A stretch of DNA of 20,601 nucleotides from an uncultured Bacteroidales bacterium (lineage in GTDB: Bacteria; Bacteroidota; Bacteroidia; Bacteroidales; WCHB1-69), in contig CAMJPH010000039.1 in NCBI GenBank assembly GCA_946407715.1, forward strand, positions 1-20,601. Reading direction: 5' to 3'. This document shows, in pieces, positions 1 through 6,990 of this stretch; within the stretch, counting starts at the first letter, position 1, and the number at the start of each line of letters is the position of its first letter. Both the position numbers and the translations under genes were made by a program. Under the pieces are notes generated by a model. The model had not been told where the DNA came from and searched no databases. It saw only the letters and a list, made by a program, of their open reading frames with translations.

Positions 1-191
1 ACGCCTCTCGTGTCTCTTTTGACGATCTGCTTACTTGGAAGCGTGACTTCTCCAGCCTGATTTACAAGGAGTCGAATGTGTATGATCGTCAAATAGATGA
101 TTATATTGCGAACTCGAGAGACCAACGTATCGAATCTGAAAGAATTACGGAGAATCTTCGGAAGTTCGAGAGCGACCTCTGGGAGTTTTAA
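1..191 (+). CDS. C-terminal end of an unidentified protein (5' truncated by window edge)
   Basis: An open frame runs from the window edge (codons beginning at position 3) to a TAA at 189-191, giving about 62 residues that end in ESDLWEF. The segment is highly charged and looks helical (for example RQIDDYIANSRDQRIESERI), as in a coiled-coil tail. There is no hydrophobic segment, no cysteine and no recognisable motif. It is followed 30 bases later by a strong hairpin plus T-tract, which is what one expects after the last gene of a transcript and supports this frame as real. I do not recognise the family; the N-terminal part, which would identify it, lies outside the window. Confidence 0.7.
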   Translation, partial: ASRVSFDDLLTWKRDFSSLIYKESNVYDRQIDDYIANSRDQRIESERITENLRKFESDLWEF

Positions 192-222
192 TTAGAAACA
201 ACTTTTTCATAATTTCTAAAAA

Positions 223-249
223 GCGGACACATTTGTGTCCGTTTTTTTT
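223..249 (+). terminator. Rho-independent terminator after the first gene
   Basis: The arms CGGACAC (224-230) and GTGTCCG (235-241) are perfectly complementary with a 4-base loop ATTT, followed directly by a run of eight T. It sits about 30 bases after the TAA at 191 and ends the upstream transcript. Its T-tract merges into the -7 promoter element of the next gene. Confidence 0.88.
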
Positions 250-258
250 ATCTTTGCA
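249..258 (+). promoter_or_regulatory. Bacteroidetes-type -7 promoter element (TATCTTTGCA) for the epimerase-like gene
   Basis: TATCTTTG at 249-256 matches the Bacteroidetes sigma-ABfr -7 consensus TAnnTTTG exactly. A TTTG lies at 232-235, but the gap of 13 is too short for the usual -33/-7 spacing of about 19, so only the -7 element is convincing. The start codon at 274 leaves a leader of only about 10-14 bases. Confidence 0.65.
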
Positions 259-273
259 GCAATTCGTTTTAAT

Positions 274-1134
274 ATGATTGTCATAATAGGAGCAGATGGA
301 TTTTTGGGCGGCAGTATGGCCGCGAAACTTCGAGATGCCGAAGCCCGGCACACGATTTTGGGAATAGAGTTGGTGCAGTTTACAGACACTGACGAGTTTT
401 TCCAGTTCTTACCACTTCATTATCGGGAGGTGGAGTGGGTAATTTATTGTGACAAGCGGATTCCAAACGCAGCGTTGTCTGTGTTCCGTTTTGAGTTTGT
501 GCAGAAGCTATGGACTGTGGCTGCCCGATATTCTGTCCCGCTGCTGTATGCCTTTCATCAGTCAATGGAACAACCCGAGTCTGACTTCAACTCCGACCGG
601 TTTGTTGTGTGGTCAGGACGGCAATACCGCAGGCCTCCATTCTGGTACATTTTCAAGGTTGGAGAAATTTATGGGCCGAAAGAGGATGTCGATAGAGAGC
701 AAACATCCCGCATCTTTTCCTTTTACCAGCAGATTGTGACAACAGGGAAAGCCACTATTCTGCAGACGGAACAGGACAATGGGAATGCTGGCACCACGCG
801 GGATTACTTGTACGTGCAAGATGCTGTGCGGGTGTTCTATTGGTTCATGCAACACCGTCCTGCCAATGGAGTTTATGATCTCGGAAGCGGTTTCGAACGA
901 ACCGATTTGGCGGTAGTGAATGCGATTTTCCGCACCTTGAAATTGTCTCCACAAATCCAATATCCTCTTTCGCAACCGTTTTTTCCCGATGGCAGTTCCG
1001 TCATCTTCAAACCCGATTTGAGTAATTTGCGACGTGTGGGTTACAAGAAACCTTTTTTTTCGGTTGAAAACGGGATAAAATCCTCTCTCCGGAGACTTTC
1101 AGGAGCGGAAAAACCTGTCGTTTCCCGTTGTTGA
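274..1134 (+). CDS. NAD-dependent epimerase/dehydratase-like protein (extended SDR, HldD-like), active site doubtful
   Basis: The protein has 286 aa counted from the ATG at 274. A longer reading from a GTG at 235 would begin inside the terminator hairpin and upstream of the promoter, so I reject it. The N-terminus is a Rossmann nucleotide-binding motif, GADGFLGG (residues 6-13). Further extended-SDR landmarks are YGPKED (133-138), RDYLYVQD (176-183), YDLGSG (201-206) and a tail DLSNLRRVGYKKPF (248-261), which resembles ADP-glycero-manno-heptose 6-epimerase (HldD/RfaD). The family normally has about 310-330 residues and a catalytic YxxxK. I find no YxxxK: the region that should hold it (about 100-130) is short and reads QYRRPPFWYIFK. 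It may bind a nucleotide sugar without the usual catalysis, or use altered residues. The fold is confident; the substrate is not known. It appears to be transcribed alone. Confidence 0.8.
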   Translation: MIVIIGADGFLGGSMAAKLRDAEARHTILGIELVQFTDTDEFFQFLPLHYREVEWVIYCDKRIPNAALSVFRFEFVQKLWTVAARYSVPLLYAFHQSMEQPESDFNSDRFVVWSGRQYRRPPFWYIFKVGEIYGPKEDVDREQTSRIFSFYQQIVTTGKATILQTEQDNGNAGTTRDYLYVQDAVRVFYWFMQHRPANGVYDLGSGFERTDLAVVNAIFRTLKLSPQIQYPLSQPFFPDGSSVIFKPDLSNLRRVGYKKPFFSVENGIKSSLRRLSGAEKPVVSRC

Positions 1135-1186
1135 AAAAAAATTATTATAATATTTTTTTTTGCGTGATTTCATTTCAAATATTTTA

Positions 1187-1194
1187 TATCTTTG
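1187..1194 (+). promoter_or_regulatory. -7 promoter element (TATCTTTG) for recQ
   Basis: An exact match to TAnnTTTG, followed by TACTTA, 61 bases before the recQ start. The preceding stretch is very AT-rich (1134-1185). A TTTG at 1159-1162 is 24 bases upstream, longer than the usual spacer, so the -33 element is uncertain. Confidence 0.6.
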
Positions 1195-1255
1195 TACTTA
1201 AATTTATGGTTGATTATAATCATTTGTTTTTATTGAATTTTTATTTTTTTCTTAC

Positions 1256-3457
1256 ATGAAAAGAATTACGGATAAAGCTATCTATCAGACATTGAAAACG
1301 GTTTTCGGATTCGACACGTTCAAGGGTGACCAATTGAAAATCATCAAGACTCTGCTGAAAGGAAAGGACTGTTTTGTGATAATGCCCACCGGCGGAGGAA
1401 AGTCCATGTGCTATCAGCTCCCTGCGTTGATGAGCGATGGGACAGCCATTGTGATTTCCCCGCTTATCGCGCTGATGAAGAACCAAGTTGATGCTATTCG
1501 GACTTTCGGTACCGACCGCGGCATCGCGCATTTCCTGAATTCATCGTTGAACAAGGCTGAAATCGCAGAGGTGAAAAAGGATCTGATTTCCGGCAAAACC
1601 AAACTTCTATATGTGGCTCCGGAATCCTTGACAAAGGAGGAAAATGTGAACTTCTTCCAAGACATAAACATATCCTTCTACGCCATTGACGAAGCCCACT
1701 GTATTTCTGAATGGGGACACGATTTCCGTCCAGAGTACCGCAATATTCGGAAAATTATCCAGCAGATCGGAAAGACTGTGCCGGTTATCGCCCTGACAGC
1801 CACGGCCACCCCAAAAGTACAGGGTGACATTCAAAAAAACCTTGGCATGGACAAGGCTGAAGTTTTCATTTCCTCGTTCAATCGTCCAAATCTGTATTAT
1901 GAAATCCGTGAGAAAACTAAAGATGTTGATAAAGAGGTCGTAAAGTTTATAAAAAACCATCCTGGGAAATCGGGTATTATATACTGTCTGAGTCGTAAGA
2001 AAGTGGAGGAGCTTGCGGTGCTGCTGCAGGAAAACGGAATCCGTGCGCTGCCGTATCACGCCGGGCTGGACTCTAAAACACGTGTTCAGAACCAGGATGA
2101 TTTCCTGATGGAAAAAGCAGAGGTGATTGTTGCCACTATCGCTTTCGGAATGGGTATCGACAAACCGGATGTCCGTTTTGTGATTCACTATGATATGCCC
2201 AAGAGTCTGGAGGGTTACTATCAGGAAACAGGTCGCGCCGGACGAGATGACGGCGAAGGTCTCTGCATCGCTTTCTATGACCAGAAAGACCTTAACAAAT
2301 TGGAGAAATTCTCGGCAAAGAAATCCGTTTCGGAACAAGAAATCGTGAAACAGCTTCTGGCCGAAACCGCCTCGTACGCCGAGTCCACCAACTGCCGCCG
2401 GAAGCATCTGCTGCATTATTTCGGCGAGAACTATAACGAGGAAAACTGCCACAACTGCGACAACTGCAATCACCCGAAGCCGAAAATGGACGCTTCCGAA
2501 CAGATACAATTGCTGTTGGAGGTGATTCAGGCTGTCAAACAACAGTTCAAGGAAGATCAGATTGTTGATATCATTTGTGGCAACAAAACAACTTCTATTC
2601 TGAAATTCCATCATGAAAAGCTCAAACAGTTCGGCGAGGGCATGGATTATGATGCGAAGTTCTGGTCCAATATCGTTAGAGTATCCATTTTCGACAACCT
2701 TATCGCCAAAGATATAGAAAATTATGGCCTGCTTAAGATTACGGACAAAGGTATTAAATACATGACTAACCCATATCCGATAATGGCCATAAAACCGGTA
2801 ACGGAAGAAGATGAAGATGAAGACGAAGCTGTGGACGCAGTGGCTGGAAATGTGGAGGAGGCATTCGACACCGTTCTTTTCAGTCTTCTGAAAGATCTCC
2901 GCAAAACCATCTCCAAAGAAGAGAACCTCCCGCCGTTCATCATTTTCCAGGATCCCTCGTTGGAGGATATGTGCATCCAGTACCCGATCACGATGGAGGA
3001 GATGACCCGCGTGGTGGGTGTCGGTCCCGGCAAGGCACAGAAATATGGGCGACGCTTCATCGAACTCATCAAACAATATGTCGAGGAGAATGAAATCGAC
3101 CGCCCTCAAGATTTCGTGCTGAAGACTGTGGCAAAAAAGTCCGCCAACAAACTCTTTATCATCCAAGGTATTGACCATAAAATCAGCTTTGAAGACATCG
3201 CCATCGCCAAAGGCTTGGACATGGACGAGCTGCTGACCGAAATCGAACACATTGTGGCTTCCGGCGCCAAAATCGACATATCCTATTATATTGATGAGGA
3301 AATCGAACCGTATCATCAGGAGGATATCATCGACTATTTCTCCAATGCGGATACGGATTCTGCGGAAGAGGCGTTGCGCGTGCTGGGCGAAGACGAATAT
3401 ACGATGGAGGAAATCCGGATTATGAGGATCAAATATTTGTCCGATGTTGGAAATTAA
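1256..3457 (+). CDS. recQ: ATP-dependent DNA helicase RecQ
   Basis: The protein has 733 aa and is a 3'-5' superfamily 2 helicase of recombinational repair and replication-fork restart. The order of domains is complete. Helicase motif I is PTGGGKS (44-50), the DEAH box is at 145-148 followed by CISEWGHDFRPEYR, motif III is TATAT (181-185), and the C-terminal RecA lobe carries AFGMGIDKPDVRFVIHYD and motif VI QETGRAGRD (323-331). The zinc-binding cysteines are C380, C398, C401 and C404. An RQC winged-helix region follows at about 410-515, then an acidic linker (EEDEDEDEA, about 517-525), then an HRDC domain at about 537-617. A further 115-residue helix-turn-helix-like tail completes it, as in the long RecQ of Bacteroidetes. 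The start at 1256 gives the normal N-terminus; there is no Shine-Dalgarno sequence. It is the first gene of a three-gene cluster (20 bases to the next). Confidence 0.97.
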   Translation: MKRITDKAIYQTLKTVFGFDTFKGDQLKIIKTLLKGKDCFVIMPTGGGKSMCYQLPALMSDGTAIVISPLIALMKNQVDAIRTFGTDRGIAHFLNSSLNKAEIAEVKKDLISGKTKLLYVAPESLTKEENVNFFQDINISFYAIDEAHCISEWGHDFRPEYRNIRKIIQQIGKTVPVIALTATATPKVQGDIQKNLGMDKAEVFISSFNRPNLYYEIREKTKDVDKEVVKFIKNHPGKSGIIYCLSRKKVEELAVLLQENGIRALPYHAGLDSKTRVQNQDDFLMEKAEVIVATIAFGMGIDKPDVRFVIHYDMPKSLEGYYQETGRAGRDDGEGLCIAFYDQKDLNKLEKFSAKKSVSEQEIVKQLLAETASYAESTNCRRKHLLHYFGENYNEENCHNCDNCNHPKPKMDASEQIQLLLEVIQAVKQQFKEDQIVDIICGNKTTSILKFHHEKLKQFGEGMDYDAKFWSNIVRVSIFDNLIAKDIENYGLLKITDKGIKYMTNPYPIMAIKPVTEEDEDEDEAVDAVAGNVEEAFDTVLFSLLKDLRKTISKEENLPPFIIFQDPSLEDMCIQYPITMEEMTRVVGVGPGKAQKYGRRFIELIKQYVEENEIDRPQDFVLKTVAKKSANKLFIIQGIDHKISFEDIAIAKGLDMDELLTEIEHIVASGAKIDISYYIDEEIEPYHQEDIIDYFSNADTDSAEEALRVLGEDEYTMEEIRIMRIKYLSDVGN

Positions 3458-3477
3458 CTGAAAATTGAAAATAGATA

Positions 3478-4206
3478 ATGGAAGAAAATTTTGAAGAAAA
3501 GAAGAATGAGGTTGTGGAAAATGCCACAACCGTTGTGGATGAGAAAGGTTTTGTGGTGGAAAACAAACCAGTGGAACTGCCAGAAGAAGAGGTAAAGCAT
3601 TTTTGTAAAAAAGATTCCTCGTTGTGCCACTGGATAATTGAAGGAGTACTGTTGGCGGCAGTGATATCATTGTTTGTCCTGCATTTTGCTGATAAGGGCA
3701 ATAAAACCACAGTGGTGCAGAAACCGGCAGAAATCGGTACCGGCGAAGTGGTGTTCATCAATATCGACTCGGTGAACGAGAAATACGAAATGGTAAAGAT
3801 TCTGAAAGACACCCTTGAGGCCGAGCAGCAAAAACAGGAGTTGATATTCAACAACCGTCAGAAAGCACTTGAGAACAAAGCCGCTAATTTCGAGAAAAAT
3901 TACAGCTCTGGCTCGCTCACACCACAGCAGGCACAATATGCCCAACAGTCACTTCAGGAAGAGAGTACACGTCTGCAACGCGACTATAGTAACTATATGG
4001 AGGATTTCCAATCTCGCTATGCTGCGGCGTTGGAACAGATGGCGGATTCTCTGAACGCTGCCGCTAAACGTGTAAACGCCTCGTATAACGCCTCTTACAT
4101 TTTCACCTATCAGGACGGAGGACAACTTCTGTATGCCGACCCCGCCCATGACATCACAAATGAGGTGATTGAGGAACTGAATCGGTCTTTTAAGAAGAAA
4201 AAATAG
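3478..4206 (+). CDS. OmpH/Skp-family protein with an N-terminal cytoplasmic segment and membrane anchor
   Basis: The protein has 242 aa. Residues 1-50 are acidic and polar, 52-71 are one transmembrane helix (WIIEGVLLAAVISLFVLHFA), and 88-240 form the OmpH/Skp-like part. That part has a short strand GEVVFINIDSVNEKYEM, typical of OmpH proteins, then a long Q/E/K/A-rich coiled coil (about 105-190), then a return segment with YNASYIFTYQDGGQLLYADP and DITNEVIEELN close to the C-terminus. Skp is a periplasmic chaperone for outer-membrane proteins. The classical protein has a cleaved signal peptide, but here the helix is internal and looks like a stable anchor, which would tether the coiled coil in the periplasm. 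It lies 20 bases after recQ and 9 bases before the MORN gene, so the three are probably co-transcribed. The family is fairly certain; client proteins are unknown. Confidence 0.88.
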   Translation: MEENFEEKKNEVVENATTVVDEKGFVVENKPVELPEEEVKHFCKKDSSLCHWIIEGVLLAAVISLFVLHFADKGNKTTVVQKPAEIGTGEVVFINIDSVNEKYEMVKILKDTLEAEQQKQELIFNNRQKALENKAANFEKNYSSGSLTPQQAQYAQQSLQEESTRLQRDYSNYMEDFQSRYAAALEQMADSLNAAAKRVNASYNASYIFTYQDGGQLLYADPAHDITNEVIEELNRSFKKKK

Positions 4207-4215
4207 ACTTGCAGG

Positions 4216-4794
4216 ATGGAGGAGAAAATGGAAAGGAAGACCGGTGGGAAACCGTTTGGTGTGACACACGTAGTGCTGCTTTGTGCCGCTTTCGGACTGT
4301 TAGGGGCAGCGATGGCTTGTTTGGCAATTTCTAATCATAACAAGAAGGGACAAACTGTAGAAACGGAAAAAGCTTTCTTGGACAGTCTGCATGTTTTCCC
4401 ACCAGTGGATTTTGTGGATTCCTTGTATAATCGTGTTGTGCTGAAGAAATATGAGGACGATAACCCCCAAGTTGTGGTCTATTATGTCCCCGACAGCGCA
4501 GGAAATCCAACTTCAGAAATGGCGCATGAGACCCATTATTACGAGAACCAGCAGAAGTACATTGACGGCAATATCCATGCGGACAATCGCGATGGCTTGT
4601 GGTATGCCTATTTTCCGGATGGAACTGTACAGACCAAGGCTTTTTATGTTGACGGAAAGGAGGAAGGTCGTTATACGGTCTTCTACTCCAATGGAAATGT
4701 CCGCTACACTGGCGAATACCTCCATGGACGGCAAACCGGCGAATGGCGCTTCTATTCCGAAGACGGAAACTTGGAGCGTACGGAAATGTATTAA
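4216..4794 (+). CDS. Membrane-anchored MORN-repeat protein (YwqK-like)
   Basis: The protein has 192 aa. A single hydrophobic helix at about 17-38 follows a basic N-terminus, so the rest should be periplasmic. Residues about 111-190 hold three to four MORN-type (MORN_2) repeats, recognisable from GLWYAYFPDGTVQTKAFY, GRYTVFYSNGNVRYTGEY and GEWRFYSEDGNLERTEMY. Such repeats are found in proteins annotated 'YwqK-family antitoxin', but there is no toxin gene next to it and I see no reason to call it an antitoxin. Two starts are possible: 4216, and 4228, which is preceded by GGAGGAG (4218-4224) at a tight 3-base spacing. The protein differs by only four residues. A cysteine (C35) within the hydrophobic segment is a weak lipobox candidate that I do not favour. 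It is the last gene of the recQ cluster. Confidence 0.82.
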   Translation: MEEKMERKTGGKPFGVTHVVLLCAAFGLLGAAMACLAISNHNKKGQTVETEKAFLDSLHVFPPVDFVDSLYNRVVLKKYEDDNPQVVVYYVPDSAGNPTSEMAHETHYYENQQKYIDGNIHADNRDGLWYAYFPDGTVQTKAFYVDGKEEGRYTVFYSNGNVRYTGEYLHGRQTGEWRFYSEDGNLERTEMY

Positions 4795-4832
4795 CTATTG
4801 GCTGTTGGCTATTAGTTTTTGGCTGTTGGTTA
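4795..4832. repeat. Short imperfect tandem repeat (TTGGCTGTTGG, twice) between the MORN gene and tnaA
   Basis: TTGGCTGTTGG occurs at 4798-4808 and again at 4819-4829, linked by TGGCTATTAG (4806-4815). The ten bases TGGCTATTAG recur in inverted orientation as the last ten bases of the window (20592-20601). It begins right after the stop codon at 4794, and no hairpin with a T-tract is visible. It resembles short interspersed intergenic repeats, but two partial copies do not prove a family. The rest of the gap up to 4921 is AT-rich; TACTTTAG at 4871-4878 is a one-mismatch candidate -7 element for tnaA. Confidence 0.5.
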
Positions 4833-4921
4833 AACATTTATAAAACTGTGAATTAAGTTTTTATATAAAATACTTTAGTAATACAAATAACTATAAATTA
4901 GTAACTTAACAAATAGATTTT

Positions 4922-6298
4922 ATGGAATTACCTTTTGCAGAAGCGTGGAAAATCAAGATGGTGGAGCCCATCAAGAAATCCACAAGAGAAGAAAGAGAAA
5001 AGTGGCTTGAAGAAGCCTACAACAACATTTTCATGCTGAAAAGCGATTATGTTTACATTGATTTGCTGACCGACAGTGGTACGGGTGCGCAGAGCGACCG
5101 CCAGTGGAGCGCGATGATGATGGGCGATGAAAGCTACGGCGGCGCCCGTTCTTTCTATCACATGAAGGACACCATCACTGAACTGACCGGTTTCAATTTC
5201 GTGATTCCGACTCACCAGGGTCGTGCTGCGGAGAATGTGCTGTTCAGCTACTTGGTGAAACCCGGCAATGTGATTCCCGGCAACGCTCACTTTGATACCA
5301 CGAAGGGACATATCGAAAGCCGCAAGGCCTTCGCCATTGATGTTACTGTTCCCGAAGCTTACGACACCCAGCTGGAGGTTCCTTTCAAGGGCAATGTCAG
5401 CTTGGAGAAGTTAGAGAAAGTGTTGCAGGAGAACAAAGGCAACGTCCCGTTCATGGTGCTCACTGTCACCAACAACACCGTTGGTGGTCAGCCGGTTAGC
5501 ATGAAGAATATCCGTGAAACCTGTGAACTTTGCCACAAGTACGGCGTACCCGTAAATATTGACAGCGCACGTTTCATTGAGAACTGTTATTTCATCAAGA
5601 CCCGCGAGGAAGGTTATGCCGACAAGAGTCTCCGTGAGATTGCTTTGGAGATGTTCAGCTATGCCGACAGCATGACCATGAGTGCCAAGAAAGACGGTCT
5701 GGTCAACATGGGTGGTTTCATTGCCACCAACAAGAAAGATTGGTACGAAGGTGCGAAACTGTTCTGCATCCCGTTCGAGGGCTTCCTGACATATGGCGGT
5801 ATGAACGGCCGTGATATGGATGCTTTGGCCGTCGGTTTGAAGGAGAACATTGAGTTCGAGATGGTTGAGACCCGTATCAAACAAGTCCAATATTTGGCTG
5901 ATAAACTTGACGAGTACGGCATTCCTTACCAGCGTCCTGCTGGTGGTCATGCCATCTTCGTGGATGCCGACAAGGTGCTCACGCAAATCCCGAAGGAGGA
6001 GTTTCCGGCCCAAACGCTGACTTGCGAGTTGTATCTTGAGGCTGGTATCCGTGCCTGCGAGATTGGCTACGTGTTGGCCGACCGCGATCCTGTGACCCGC
6101 GAGAACCGCTTCGGAGGCAACGACTTCGTGCGCCTCTGTATCCCGCGCCGTGTCTATACGAACAACCACATGGACGTGATTGCCGCCGCTCTCAAAAATG
6201 TATATGACCGCCGCGATACCATCAAACGCGGTTTGGAAATCACTTGGGAAGCCGAGTTGATGCGTCATTTCACCTGTCAGTTCAAACGTCTCAAGTAA
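4922..6298 (+). CDS. tnaA: Tryptophanase (tryptophan indole-lyase)
   Basis: The protein has 458 aa and is a cytoplasmic PLP enzyme that splits L-tryptophan into indole, pyruvate and ammonia. It belongs to the beta-eliminating lyases: TDSGTGA (50-56), the PLP-phosphate loop THQGR (97-101), D214 for the pyridine nitrogen with R217 in IDSARF, and the Schiff-base lysine K257 in SAKKDG. The close relative tyrosine phenol-lyase has to be excluded. Its phenol-binding Arg381 is replaced by Ile in RACEIG (I381), and its Thr124 region (FTTTRYH) reads FDTTKGH here with Asp as in tryptophanase; DSAR also replaces DATR. Length and the whole sequence agree with Bacteroides-type TnaA. No TnaC-like leader peptide is visible upstream, so the E. 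coli attenuation mechanism is not evident. The DUF3109 gene starts 9 bases after its stop. Confidence 0.95.
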   Translation: MELPFAEAWKIKMVEPIKKSTREEREKWLEEAYNNIFMLKSDYVYIDLLTDSGTGAQSDRQWSAMMMGDESYGGARSFYHMKDTITELTGFNFVIPTHQGRAAENVLFSYLVKPGNVIPGNAHFDTTKGHIESRKAFAIDVTVPEAYDTQLEVPFKGNVSLEKLEKVLQENKGNVPFMVLTVTNNTVGGQPVSMKNIRETCELCHKYGVPVNIDSARFIENCYFIKTREEGYADKSLREIALEMFSYADSMTMSAKKDGLVNMGGFIATNKKDWYEGAKLFCIPFEGFLTYGGMNGRDMDALAVGLKENIEFEMVETRIKQVQYLADKLDEYGIPYQRPAGGHAIFVDADKVLTQIPKEEFPAQTLTCELYLEAGIRACEIGYVLADRDPVTRENRFGGNDFVRLCIPRRVYTNNHMDVIAAALKNVYDRRDTIKRGLEITWEAELMRHFTCQFKRLK

Positions 6299-6307
6299 TT
6301 GGACACG

Positions 6308-6892
6308 ATGCTTATTGTAGGAAATGTCCTCGTTTCGGAAGAGCTGATTGACAAATTTTTCTGCTGCGATTTAGCGCAGTGTAAGGGAGAGTGTTGTGTG
6401 GATGGGGATCTCGGTGCGCCCGTGGCTCCCGATGAAGTAGCCGAATTAGAGGAATATTATCCTGATTACCAAAAGTATATGACCGATGAAGGTGTCGCCG
6501 TTGTGGAAAACGGCGGCACCTTTGTTTTCAACGGAGACGACTCTTTTGAAACACCGTTGGTTGAAAGCAATGATGCCTGCGCTTTTGCGTTTTTTGAAGA
6601 CGGAATTGCCAAATGTGCAATAGAAAAGTGCTTTTTAAAGAAGGAAATTTCCTTCAGGAAGCCGATCTCGTGCTATCTTTATCCAATTCGAGTAAGCAGG
6701 ATGGGGGATTACGAGGCCTTGAACTACGACCACTGGTCTGTCTGCAAGACGGCTGTGGAAAAAGGAAACCAGCTGAAACTCCCCGTTTACCAATTCCTTA
6801 AAGAACCACTGATTGCCAAATATGGGGAATCGTGGTATGCAGAACTGGAGGAAATGGTGGCATTAAGGGAGGCGAATTCTAAAAAACAGTAG
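6308..6892 (+). CDS. DUF3109 family cysteine-rich protein
   Basis: The protein has 194 aa from the ATG at 6308. An in-frame TTG at 6299 would add three residues and abut the tnaA stop; the ATG is preferred. It carries a cysteine cluster FFCCDLAQCKGECC near the N-terminus, then NDACAF, AKCAIEKC, SCYLYPIR and SVCKTA further on. This pattern of ten conserved-looking cysteines is like the zinc- or iron-chelating YkgJ-type domains and matches DUF3109, a family widespread in Bacteroidetes with no established role. There is no signal peptide or membrane helix, so it should be cytoplasmic. The 9-base gap to tnaA indicates co-transcription, but whether it serves tryptophan breakdown or only shares the transcript cannot be told. 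The stop codon overlaps a near-perfect palindrome. Confidence 0.88.
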   Translation: MLIVGNVLVSEELIDKFFCCDLAQCKGECCVDGDLGAPVAPDEVAELEEYYPDYQKYMTDEGVAVVENGGTFVFNGDDSFETPLVESNDACAFAFFEDGIAKCAIEKCFLKKEISFRKPISCYLYPIRVSRMGDYEALNYDHWSVCKTAVEKGNQLKLPVYQFLKEPLIAKYGESWYAELEEMVALREANSKKQ

Positions 6893-6916
6893 AGACGTTT
6901 CATGAAATGTCTCTAC
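6889..6916. repeat. 28-base near-perfect palindrome overlapping the DUF3109 stop codon
   Basis: The arms GTAGAGACGTTTC (6889-6901) and GAAATGTCTCTAC (6904-6916) pair over 13 positions with one G-T wobble and a 2-base centre. It contains the TAG stop of the preceding gene. On the + strand it is followed by AGAGAAAAAAAA rather than T, so it is not a canonical terminator for that gene. On the - strand it is followed by TGTTTTTTAG. It could stabilise the 3' end of the mRNA or be an interspersed palindromic repeat; the arm core GAGACGT recurs in the hairpin at 9897-9945. Confidence 0.75.
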
Positions 6917-6955
6917 AGAGAAAAAAAACATTGTCCGTGCATATCCTTATTTTTG

Positions 6956-6963
6956 TATCTTTG
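6956..6963 (+). promoter_or_regulatory. -7 promoter element (TATCTTTG) for dnaN
   Basis: An exact TAnnTTTG match followed by CAG, 27 bases before the dnaN ATG. ATTG at 6930-6933 is a possible -33 element with a spacer of 22, slightly longer than usual. Confidence 0.7.
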
Positions 6964-6990
6964 CAGTTTGAAATAAAATAGATAAATAAT

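Noticed and set aside
235..273. GTG start at 235 for the epimerase-like gene
   Set aside because: It falls in the terminator hairpin and before the -7 element; the Rossmann strand begins at the ATG at 274.
1607..3670. A 687-codon - strand frame opposite recQ
   Set aside because: It lies entirely antisense to a complete, well-conserved RecQ and has no recognisable domain; its hydrophobic look comes from the complementary reading of acidic and lysine codons.
4216..4794. Toxin-antitoxin system because of the YwqK-like MORN repeats
   Set aside because: No toxin-like gene is adjacent, and the flanking genes are an OmpH-like protein and tryptophanase; the protein is membrane-anchored.
5411..6268. 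A 285-codon - strand frame opposite tnaA
   Set aside because: Antisense to a fully conserved tryptophanase; no domain or promoter supports it.
4922..6298. Tyrosine phenol-lyase
   Set aside because: The phenol-binding Arg381 is Ile and the Thr124 position is Asp, both as in tryptophanase.
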